Source: Paramarasmius palmivorus
Lineage: Eukaryota > Basidiomycota > Agaricomycetes > Agaricales > Marasmiaceae
NCBI GenBank assembly: GCA_037176845.1
Contig: JAYKXP010000155.1
Location: 1 to 64,000, forward strand
Direction: 5' to 3'
DNA length: 64,000 nucleotides
The translations under genes and the position numbers were made by a program. Under the pieces are notes generated by a model. The model saw only the letters and a list, made by a program, of their open reading frames with translations. It was not told the DNA's origin and made no database searches. Within the stretch, counting starts at the first letter, position 1; each line of letters begins with the position of its first letter. This document shows, piece by piece, positions 34,908 through 44,907 of this stretch.

Positions 34908-37900
34908 GCCCTTTTTACAAAAAACGTCGAAGATCCTCGGACACTGTTTTTGCATTAAATCAGGACAATCTTCGGCACAGCCACATCTTCCCTCAAGTTA
35001 TAAAATGCCTTTTTAAAGTATATTATGCCCTTTTAGGACCGAGTTTTTAATAGGAAACAATATTCCCACACTCTGAGGCAGGTTGGATTTGTAAAAATCC
35101 GCTTTTTTTGTATAATTGTATAATAGGCTGCTTTTACTGGCTTCCTATTATAGAAAGAGAGGTTCCCACAGCCTCTTAGAACGCTTTTTTGGGCGCTTTT
35201 TTAATGGGAAGAAAATTCCCACACCCCCAGGCATGCTCCCCACTCCGCTTTTGGCTTCCCAAAATGGAAGGTGGCCTTACCTCATCATTTTCCACCTGGA
35301 ATCAATGCATTGGGGGGCTATTGGGGCATGCTGGGGGGCTATAAAAATCGCATTTTTAAGGGAATATGTTCCAATATGTTCTAAAAGCATGCCCCTGCAA
35401 TTGGGGGGCAGGGGAATGCAAAAAAAGCGGTCCAAATATGGTAATTCAGGAAAATGGCCTGTTGGATCTTGGGCTACAGGGCAGATATTGACATGGGGTA
35501 AGTTGGAGGACCTAGATACATTAAATACAAGCCTGGGGACACCCAATAGTACATAGATTAGTGGGATAATGGTGCTTAAATATCAAAAATACTGAAAATC
35601 TCCGAAATTAGGGGAATAAAATTACAGGATGGGATGTAGTGCAGCTGGGGCTTAGATATTGTAAATCAGGGATGATATATGTGTCCCCTTGATGGGTTTA
35701 AAATCCTGGAAAGCTGCCTATTTTTCCAGATTTATTACAGCTAAATTCGCTTTTTTTGGACATTAATAATACTATACCACAGGGAATGATTGGGATGGGC
35801 TAATTCTTGTTCATAACCCACTCTAGGGTGTATAGATGATGAATATATACTTGCCCAAGCACTCCTGTATGTGCAACACCTTGTTTAATCCAATGTATTG
35901 TGCAGTGATGTAACACAGACAGTAGTAGATGAATAGCACCTCAGGGAAGCATCCCAGCACCATGGGGAGTTCAGAATCGAGTTCAGGCACCCAAAATACA
36001 CTTTCCTACCATAAAAGGACATTTTCTGAATACATCTGTATGTTGCTACATAAAAAATACATAAAAAATCGCATTTTTAGGGGTTTTTCTGTACTGGAGC
36101 ATGGGGATTGCTCCTAAAATCACCAAAAATGAATGAGAGACCGTTCACTATGCATAGAACAGGAATATCAATTGCCTCCATGGATCCCATGACAGGAATC
36201 CATATGCCAGACTAATCAATTCCTGCACAATTACAGAAAACATGTACTATGGATGTAGTATTGCAAGGAGTGATCTGGGGGCTTGGGGACCCTCAAAATC
36301 GAATTCAGGATGAAAAATCAGTCAAGAATATATCCAGGGTTGAAAGGAATCCAATCACTGTAGCTTGAGATATGTATCTGACAAGTTTTATGCTTGTAGT
36401 TAACATATATTGCACATATACTTGTGCATTTAACTTGATATATGCATACTGAAGTCAATTGTGGATGGATTTCCTTCAACCCTAGATATATTCTTGACTT
36501 ATTTTTCATCCTGAATTCGATTTTGAGGTTCCCCAAGCCCCCAGATCACTCCTTGCAATACTACATCCATAGTACATGTTTTCTGTAATTGTGCAGGAAT
36601 TGATTAGTCTGGCATATGGATTCCTGTCATGGGATCCATGGAGGCAATTGATATTCCTGTTCTATGCATAGTGAACGGTCTCTCATTCATTTTTGGTGAT
36701 TTTAGGAGCAATCCCCATGCTCCAGTACAGAAAAACCCCTAAAAATGCGATTTTTTATGTATTTTTTATGTAGCAACATACAGATGTATTCAGAAAATGT
36801 CCTTTTATGGTAGGAAAGTGTATTTTGGGTGCCTGAACTCGATTCTGAACTCCCCATGGTGCTGGGATGCTTCCCTGAGGTGCTATTCATCTACTACTGT
36901 CTGTGTTACATCACTGCACAATACATTGGATTAAACAAGGTGTTGCACATACAGGAGTGCTTGGGCAAGTATATATTCATCATCTATACACCCTAGAGTG
37001 GGTTATGAACAAGAATTAGCCCATCCCAATCATTCCCTGTGGTATAGTATTATTAATGTCCAAAAAAAGCGAATTTAGCTGTAATAAATCTGGAAAAATA
37101 GGCAGCTTTCCAGGATTTTAAACCCATCAAGGGGACACATATATCATCCCTGATTTACAATATCTAAGCCCCAGCTGCACTACATCCCATCCTGTAATTT
37201 TATTCCCCTAATTTCGGAGATTTTCAGTATTTTTGATATTTAAGCACCATTATCCCACTAATCTATGTACTATTGGGTGTCCCCAGGCTTGTATTTAATG
37301 TATCTAGGTCCTCCAACTTACCCCATGTCAATATCTGCCCTGTAGCCCAAGATCCAACAGGCCATTTTCCTGAATTACCATATTTGGACCGCTTTTTTTG
37401 CATTCCCCTGCCCCCCAATTGCAGGGGCATGCTTTTAGAACATATTGGAACATATTCCCTTAAAAATGCGATTTTTATAGCCCCCCAGCATGCCCCAATA
37501 GCCCCCCAATGCATTGATTCCAGGTGGAAAATGATGAGGTAAGGCCACCTTCCATTTTGGGAAGCCAAAAGCGGAGTGGGGAGCATGCCTGGGGGTGTGG
37601 GAATTTTCTTCCCATTAAAAAAGCGCCCAAAAAAGCGTTCTAAGAGGCTGTGGGAACCTCTCTTTCTATAATAGGAAGCCAGTAAAAGCAGCCTATTATA
37701 CAATTATACAAAAAAAGCGGATTTTTACAAATCCAACCTGCCTCAGAGTGTGGGAATATTGTTTCCTATTAAAAACTCGGTCCTAAAAGGGCATAATATA
37801 CTTTAAAAAGGCATTTTATAACTTGAGGGAAGATGTGGCTGTGCCGAAGATTGTCCTGATTTAATGCAAAAACAGTGTCCGAGGATCTTCGACGTTTTTT

Positions 37901-37911
37901 GTAAAAAGGGC
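34908..37911. mobile_element. Palindromic (foldback-like) DNA element, copy B, about 3.0 kb
   Basis: Two arms of about 1.45 kb are near-perfect reverse complements around a spacer near 36360-36475. The spacer sequence (TGCACATATACTTGTGCATT region) is shared with element A. Ends begin CGCCCTTTTTACAAAAAACG. Three bases further out the two sides still resemble each other (CAGG left, CTGC right), but no target-site duplication was found. The outer part of the arms differs from A, while the inner 1 kb is homologous. The mirrored frames at 35929-36117 and 36702-36890 are products of the palindrome. The element lies inside the KDZ transposase gene. Confidence 0.85.
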
Positions 37912-40900
37912 GGCAGTGCGGCTGAGGTTATCCCTCGCACGCGTCGACGCTTGTTGATGACGGACATGAAGGGAACGCTGTATCGTGAGTCGGGTTCGAA
38001 CGAACAGGTGACTCCGAACACCGTCGAGAGCGCTGTTTAGTTGCCCACGACGGAAATCAACTTCCATCTTCACCCAGGAGGCTAGTTGGGGAAGCTCACG
38101 AATGTTGTTAGGAAGGCTAGACGGTAACCAAAGCGGGGTGGTCTCGGCAACTTCATCTTCTTGTGAACTATTTGCTGAGCCCCATGATAATACCATTGGT
38201 GTATACACTTGCTGGATCGTACGAAGCTGTGATATAGCGCGGGAGATTCGTCCACGGCGATCTGCGAGGTCTGTCTTCTGGAGAGGTGTGTTGTAGTCGG
38301 TCTTTCGTAGGTCAATGATGAGCTGTCGCCTGCCCAGAATGGAAATTAGTTCGGCTCACATAACTCAGAGAAGGAGGACATACTGAGACTCTTCGATATC
38401 TAGCCCTAGCTTCAAGAAGGCACTTGGTGTGACCTCATGTAACGGGGGAATGCCTAGCTTCATATCCTGTGCCTCTTGTTCAGCATATTCCAAGCGCACA
38501 TCTTGCTCAGTTTTTCCTGCATGAAACATGAGACTCTATCTTCAAAACATAGCAAGAAACGAACCGCTCGGTGGAGTGGAGTATGGATTCTTCGATGAGC
38601 GGCCTTGCTCCCATTCATCCACGGCCTTAAGCCACTCCTCAATCACTGATTCGTCAATACCCTCAGTGAAATCGGCTAGTTCCTTTTGCTGTTTCCTCTG
38701 TTCTTCTTCGGCTTTCCGACGCCGTTTACGCAATAATACACCTGCCCAACAGAAATCAATCAAAAGAGGTACCATAGATTATTAGAACCCACCTAATCCA
38801 ATAACCTTGGCCCAATTCCATGCACCCATGTGATCATCAATAGTATCTCAACGATGACCAGGACCCATCTCTCGAGTACTAGTTCCGATGGGGCCCAGGT
38901 TAGCCCAATGTTGTTCAATTCCTTCACCGTCAGTTTGACCAGCACCGAGTATGAAATGCAACGCAAAATACTCCTGGCATCGACGCTCATGGCCTTGAAT
39001 ATGGAGTTTTGGTACTGCAAATTTCCAGCGGTCCTTATGGAGGCCTATACGCGCAACCGTTGGAAGGCACGCCATTCGCTCGAAGAACCGTTTGTGGTAC
39101 TGGCAGGCGATATCATAACAGAGCACCCGGAACAGTCGTTCATCAGAGTGGCGCTGCGATGAACCTACAGCATAGTCTGAAAGAGCAAACCTATGCAAAA
39201 TGTTAATGCTGTATAGAGCTGACTTTGATTGTAACTTACTTTTCTCCCTTTCTGAGATCTACCATACCTGTAGGTTCCACTATCTCATGTCGCGCGCACA
39301 GACACAACATGGAGCCGGTCGTTGCATAGCCACGACTGTATTTGGTGTTGGCCTGGTCGACAGCAGCCAAACCACTACAAGTACTTGTCTATTGGTAGCG
39401 ATCAGCCTTGATACTCATCTCAGTCATACCCAAACACACCTCTTTTTGCTCGCCAACGCTTTTCAGCCACGGCTGATAATCCTTCTGGGAAACAAAGTAC
39501 GCCAATCCCGTGAATAGTCCGGGATCCTTCTTTTCATTCGAAATTTGACGACGCTTCAAGCGGAAGCAAGCGTCAATGCTGATGAACTTATGATATAAAA
39601 ACCTGCCAATCAGCATCACCCCACTTAAACAAGCTAACACAACTCACTGTTTCGACAGCGCTGTGAAATTTTCCGGCATGTTGACCCCAGGGCGAGGACA
39701 AGCTGGGCAGCGAATGGCCAACTCCCCATCACGAATATCCTCGATTCGTTGGCTTGGCTGGTTACCAATGCCACTTCGCTGAAGCATGCGTAAATACCTC
39801 CATTGTCGCATAACCCGAATAAAAGCTTCGTATCGGTCCTTTAAGAAATGCATCAGGTGCTGACAGTAGACTAAGATCATGATCAGAACTCACCTTGGGA
39901 TCGCTGATACCCAACGCATCCGTCCTCTTCTCGAGAGTGTAGTAGAAATCATACAGGGATACTTTCCCCTGTGTTGTCAAGTGATGGAAATGAGAAAGGG
40001 TTCGGAACGTAAAAGCCGTGTGGGGTTCTGCCACCGTTGCTGGGTACAAACGCGCGCGCATCAGCTGCTGCCACCTTTCTCCGGCTGCTTCAACAGATCT
40101 GCACTCGCAGAATTGGAGCGAAACGTCTTGAATTCCCTCAAGATCGACGACTACGAACCCAGTTCGAGAAGGTTGCGGCTGGGAACACTTTTCTCCGATT
40201 GGGTGGCCTAATTGGATTATCAAGCCAAGTTTCTGCAAGGTTGTCCTCTCAAAGAAGGATCCATTCCATTTCTACCGTGACGAGTCAATATCTCGACCTA
40301 TATGTATGTGCAAACAACTCACCTCTACCCTATCGAAGGGACGAGTCTGATGCTCGGCAACCATGCAACCTGCACAAAGGAGACGCCTCGAGAAGCAATC
40401 TCTGCAGCGTGATAAGGCATCATTCTGTTTGTGGCATTCGGAGCATTCCACCTGAGCGGCCAGTCCTCCTCGTCCTTCATGGAACATCAACTCCGCCAGG
40501 AATTTCGGGGTGAGTTCTATCCAGTCCTTCATTGGTTTACCCTTGAACGAGTTTCGTCAATCAGATGAAACCTATTGAGAGTGAGAGAAGGGTTCCATAC
40601 CGAAGCATCGGCGCGTTTCTTCCGTTTCGACTCTTTATCCTCCAGGGCCTCACGAGGGAGTGCAGGAACCCCATACTGACCACCAGCCGCAAAGCTTCCG
40701 AATCCCAGTCCAAAGTCCATCCCATAATCAGAGTCGAATACGCGATGTTCTGCGAGAGCCGCTAGGATCCTTGGCTTCTTGAGTGGAGGAGGAGGTTGAA
40801 CAGGAACCAATTTCTCCCTGACACGTCGACCATCGGCACTGAGATCCTGGGATCTGAGCATGACCAGAGATTTCTGCGTAGAGTTGCTGACATTTGTGGT

Positions 40901-40954
40901 GAACCTCTGGAGGCCTTGAGGCTTTCCCTTCTGGTGTTTTGACGCGCCGGGCAT
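37912..40954 (-). pseudogene. KDZ transposase with CxC2 zinc clusters, N-terminal part
   Basis: Minus strand, about nine exons. Exon 1 (from about 40954, MPGASKHQKGKPQG) ends at a GTATGG donor. Exon 2 holds the CxC2 cluster (VECSECHKQ...CRDCFSRRLLCAGCMVAEH). Then LQFCECRS, CPACPRPGVNMPENF, and the transposase core: DACFRLKRRQIS, DPGLFTGLAYFV, VLCYDIACQYHKRF, PKLHIQGHERRCQ and TDGEGIEQHWANLGP. In the family, the conserved Asp of CYDIACQY and Glu of GEGIEQ belong to the DDE-like catalytic site. The last exons (LWLPSSLP...) run into element B at 37911. Apart from that insertion the exons look conserved, so the gene may have been active until recently. In Agaricomycetes such genes mobilise large elements. 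Confidence 0.75.
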
Positions 40955-40959
40955 GAAAG

Positions 40960-41655
40960 CAGTCAACGAGGAACGTAATCACATGATGTTTGGTAACCAC
41001 CGTCACAGTGTGACACACATCTTCTATCCTTTTGCCCTCATCCAGCTACTATCCAGCCCCTCCTTAGGCCCCATCTAGCAAGGGTATCGTACAAACTGTG
41101 TAAGTCACTCAGGTCCTACATCTTTCATGTTTCTCCGGCTGTGAGTTAGACGGACATAGAATGACGTTCTTTTTTTTAGGTTCAGAATCTCGCCGAATGC
41201 CTATATACAGACCCACAATTTCTTGCTCATATATACCTTGGTGTGGTCACAGCTCGTTGCAATAGCTATGGCAATAGCAAAGGAGAAATGCATGTACAGT
41301 TTCAGTGGTGCGTTGGCTTACTCCATCCGCGTTTGGTATTACTCAACTGATTGACTTGAAGCAGACGCGAATTCGACCCCGCCTCTATATTCACCATATG
41401 GCTTGAGATCAGGCGGTTTATGAAGATGCGGATTCAGTCCTCGATGGCTATCAGCTTTCAGCTTTGTATCACCAGACAGTGGTATTACCTTACCTCTCAT
41501 GTTTTAGTGCAGTTCAATGTTCGTAACAACCCACATCACTCCTTATGATATGTATCTTCATTTCGGGATATCAAGAGCTTTCATTGTAACTGTACTGTCA
41601 ATACAACGCTGGACATGGACGTTAAGACTCCAATGCAACCCTGTCTCCCCTGCAG
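40960..41655. other. No gene recognised
   Basis: Intergenic sequence between the KDZ transposase 5' end and the downstream 174-aa gene. Nothing else supported. Confidence 0.4.
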
Positions 41656-41658
41656 TAC

Positions 41659-42288
41659 CTAGCTAGACTCTTCTTGCTCGTCCAATCTATCGTATTCAAT
41701 GGAGTCATCCCGTACGACGTCCTCATAGAAGTTGTTGAGGTAGCTATACAACATGTCAGTGTTTTTCAAGGATGCTGCTGAACACGCTCTCACCTCAGGA
41801 TCTCATCTGCTCTAAGCCCAAGATTCTCCTCCGTCACCACATCATCCTCGTTCCATATAACCAGAATAGGACCATACCAAGGCCTCTGCAAGCCATCAGT
41901 AAACCCCTGGAGCTCCCGCGTCACCGGATCGTTCAGGTCAAACTCATTACGCCTGGTTTGCTCAAAGTAATAAAACCGGAAAACCTGCGAGGCTTCAGTC
42001 GTGATCTGAATGCATTCGATGCGTGTAGTCCCCTCTCCTTGATCCAAAAAGGGTCGAAAATTGCTCTCTTCGATCTTTGAGCGCTCCAGTCGCACAATTC
42101 GCGGCTCTTCGGAAACATCAAAAAACAAGGCGCCCTAGATAATACCTCATTAGTTTCCGGCCTCTGGTGTACGCATAAAGGGTGCCTACCATTGTGCGTG
42201 CCTTGATCAATTGCAGAAATTGTTCACGAACGGTAGGTCTTTTGGGCCGTTGTGAACGTTCAGAGGCTGATGAACCCACAGTATTCAT
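41659..42288 (-). CDS. Three-exon gene for an unrecognised 174-aa protein
   Basis: Exons on the minus strand: 42288-42190 (33 codons, MNTVGSSASERSQRPKR...), 42134-41794 and 41743-41659. Both introns are 50-55 bp with GT...AG borders and join in frame. The middle exon reads GALFFDVSEEPRIVRLERSK, LDQGEGTTRIECIQITTEA and FRFYYFEQTRRNEFDLND; the last reads YLNNFYEDVVRDDSIEYDRL. It is small, acidic, without signal or membrane segment. I recognise the general pattern (YYFEQTR, DLND) from uncharacterised agaricomycete proteins but no function. It is complete and undamaged, lies next to the KDZ transposase on the same strand, and may be its regular companion. Confidence 0.65.
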
Positions 42289-42751
42289 TCCGAGTGTTGG
42301 ACTGGAAAGGAATGTGAAACCCTGCCCATCTCTCTTATTTCATGACAAGTAACTGGGGCCTGGGCAATGGGCATATGCGAGCACCTAGATTTGACGCGGC
42401 GTGGATTTTGGAACCATGTGTGGTGAGTATTTCAATTTGTCTTGTATCGCCATCGGTATCCGAATGCTTCATGGTCTTTGTAGTTTCCGATGCGATTTCA
42501 AAAGCACCACCGATTCCTGTCTCAAATCTAATCACAACAAAATTGACCATGTCCGAGTGCATGTAAATTAACGGTGTACACAAGCTGGCATCCACAGACG
42601 AAACTAGATCTATATCTTTCAGCCGGCGACGCCTTTCCATCAGAAGATTTTTATTGGCAATACTCGGACAGTCGCCTTTCCGCGTTTCTGTGGAAACCTT
42701 TAGCCTATCTCCTTTATCGACCATCTCAGAACTTGACTTGTTACCACCACC

Positions 42752-43391
42752 ATGGATTCCACACAAGACGCTACCTCCAATGTTCCAGACAACATTCCCG
42801 CTCCGCCCAGTCCACAGCCTGTTCCAAAGACAGACCCGCTCGACAACGTTCAGAGCCCATTAATCCACCGAGACGTACCAAACCAGAACCTTACCTCTCC
42901 TGACATCAATACGTCGTACATGGTCCAGTACATGGGCAAAAGAGCACGACTGACAGGGAAGATCCTCGAGGTGCGTTTCTCTGTTGTATTGCTGTTTACA
43001 AGACTGAAAAGCTCCCCTATCAGGTTCATGCTGAGGAAAATTTTGTGGTCTTTCAGGCTAGTGACGGCGTTTCGATCCGGGTAACTTTTGACGCGGTATG
43101 TGGCTTACATCTACTACAACCTACTGCAAGTTCTGATACACGTTACGGCTTCGTAGGATTGGGACCTTTGGGGTACTCCGACGCCATTCGTCATCATAGT
43201 GGGGACAGTCATTGATGAGAAAACTATGCACATGGAAACATTCATTAACTTGGGTGATACCTTAGGTCAGAGTTTATTTATGCCTAGGAACGAACGGTAC
43301 GCTGATTGACATGATAGATCTCGGGACTGTCGAAGCCACTATCCGCATTATTCACGACACCCGCTTTCGTCAAGTCTTTTTCCCGAAGTGA
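42752..43391 (+). CDS. Replication protein A 14-kDa subunit (RPA3)-like protein
   Basis: Four exons: from ATG 42752 to GKILE (GT donor 42971), VHAEENFVVFQASDGVSIRV to FDA (donor near 43099), DWDLWGTPTPFVIIVGTVID to INLG (donor near 43252), and TNGTLIDMIDLGTVEATIRI to the stop at 43391. All joins keep the frame; the last intron is only about 34 nt. YMGKRARLTGKIL, VVFQASDG, VEI-like VIIVGTVID, INLG and the C-terminal HDTRFRQVFF follow the OB fold of RPA3, which binds RPA1 and RPA2 in the single-stranded-DNA-binding complex. A Pro-rich N-terminal extension of about 50 residues is longer than in the housekeeping subunit. It sits inside the candidate KDZ element, so it may be cargo rather than the cell's only copy. 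Confidence 0.7.
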
Positions 43392-43555
43392 AGAGTCGAT
43401 AGATATTGTAGATACTGAGTAGAGTTGAGGCATGAATAGAACTTCTGAAATAGCTCTATGGACGTCACTGTGAATTGCGAACTGATAAATGTGGGGGATG
43501 TCAAGATGCTTCAAGTCCGTACTCGCATCAGTAATTTAATGACGAGCGATCAGAT

Positions 43556-43843
43556 TTATTGATGGGGGTTCAGTAACTTTACTGACTGAGAGGGAGGCTC
43601 GTAGAGGGCATATAGAAAGCAATTCCGCACCGTTTTGAAAGATAAATAGACGTATGTGGTCCCAGTGACGGCGTCAATCACATATCCTGAGATTGGGTTA
43701 GTTGAAAAGGTGAGGAAAACCGACCTATGAGTGATCGAAGCTAAGATGTTTGATGCGACTTTCACCTCCGAACCATTACATGCCTCGTCGTAAAATCTAC
43801 CACACAGACGCCCAACGTCGAGCTGCGGATAGAAGAAAGTCAC
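43556..43843 (-). CDS. Unrecognised small minus-strand frame
   Basis: An open frame of 95 codons reads FFYPQLDVGRLCGRFYDEAC, ILASITHRSVFLTFSTNP and VIDAVTGTTYVYLSFKTVR. It looks protein-like (alternating hydrophobic strands), but there is no recognised domain, and a 5' exon may lie upstream. It is convergent with the RPA3-like gene. A second minus frame at 43284-43514 overlaps the RPA3 end and is probably its shadow. Confidence 0.3.
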   Translation of the reverse strand: MTFFYPQLDVGRLCGRFYDEACNGSEVKVASNILASITHRSVFLTFSTNPISGYVIDAVTGTTYVYLSFKTVRNCFLYALYEPPSQSVKLLNPHQ

Positions 43844-43859
43844 AGCGGTATTATCAGAA

Positions 43860-44215
43860 GTAATCTATGTCTTCTTCACTATATATATTTTCATTCTAAT
43901 AAACTTCACCATAGGGAGAGAGAGACGATATTAAGTCGGAAGAAAGAAACCCGCAAGGAGCAGCAGTATGCATTACTCAACTTTCATATTTCTACTCCAA
44001 TATACACACCCTCTGACTTTATCAATATCCGAATCGTAGGAATGAGGTACGAAACGCAATTAAAGAGGCTTGAGAGCGCCTCCAAAGAGAGGAGTACGAA
44101 ATGCAGCTGAAGCGTTCTGACAACAGGCCATATTCGAGGTGCGCTCATTCTACAATCCCACAACATCCTTTCTGCTAATCGACGCTGTGATTTTGTAGCC
44201 AAGATCCTATTCACA
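43860..44215. other. No gene recognised
   Basis: Short AT-richer stretch followed by possible 5' sequence of the next gene. Nothing firm. Confidence 0.3.
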
Positions 44216-44217
44216 AC

Positions 44218-44462
44218 ATGCGCAAAGTCGAAAACGCCTTGAACAAATCCACCGCACGGATCCCAAGACTCTCCCAACACTTTGATTCGGTCGTAGTCAG
44301 GCTACTCAAGTGGGAGTCCGCCAATCCTCTTACTTGCAATCCTGTTTCGCCGTTAAGCAAGCCATTCAAAGTCTTTCAACCCTTACAACACAAGGCAGAA
44401 ATCTTTACTGAACAGATTCTCCAGCAAAAGGGATCGACATCGGAGTATGACAAGGCACTCAG
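44218..44462 (+). pseudogene. Interrupted 140-codon gene, 5' part
   Basis: The frame starts at ATG 44218 (MRKVENALNKSTARIPRLSQ) and runs helical, basic sequence to ...STSEYDKAL, where the Ty3 LTR begins at 44463. The frame continues in step after the retrotransposon and the second copy of its CTCAG duplication (50601 onward). Together they would give about 140 codons without introns. I do not recognise the family. The predicted protein is mostly alpha-helical, with no signal or membrane segment. It is inside the candidate KDZ element. Confidence 0.5.
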
Positions 44463-44907
44463 TGTGAGGGCGAACCAACTACCTCTCTACGGATAGCGGT
44501 GCTGAGCGATGATGATAAGGGAAAAGGGGGTGATCCGGCGTAGGCACAAGGCTCTATACGACGTTGAGCAGGCAGACACAAGTCAGATACTAGCCCAAAT
44601 GACCAAGTTAGCATAACTAAAGGAATAAAATACAAGACGACTTGCCTAGCCCAAATGACCAAGAGGTCAAGATGGGGAACTAGGCATCTACAGCTACGGT
44701 TTATATGTGAAGAGTCTGTCTCGGCAAGAATTGTACAAGTAAGCAATCAGAATGATACGGAAAGATGTAGAACAATGGAAGAATGATGTGGAATGTTCCG
44801 GTGGATGAGAGGCTGTACACGATATAAGTGGAAAATGATAAGATGAAGATAAGAAAATAGATAAGGGGACTTAGAGAAATGAAAGGAAAAAGCTACGCTC
44901 CATCACA
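44463..44907 (-). repeat. 3' LTR of the Ty3 element
   Basis: It begins TGTGAGGGCG and ends CTCCATCACA on the plus strand. It contains the internal word TAGCCCAAATGACCAAG twice. Confidence 0.95.

Noticed and set aside
34908..34955. Start of the 252-codon frame reading out of element B (MQKQCPRIFDVFCKKG)
   Set aside because: These codons lie in the terminal repeat of the palindromic element. The gene itself is the KDZ transposase C-terminus.
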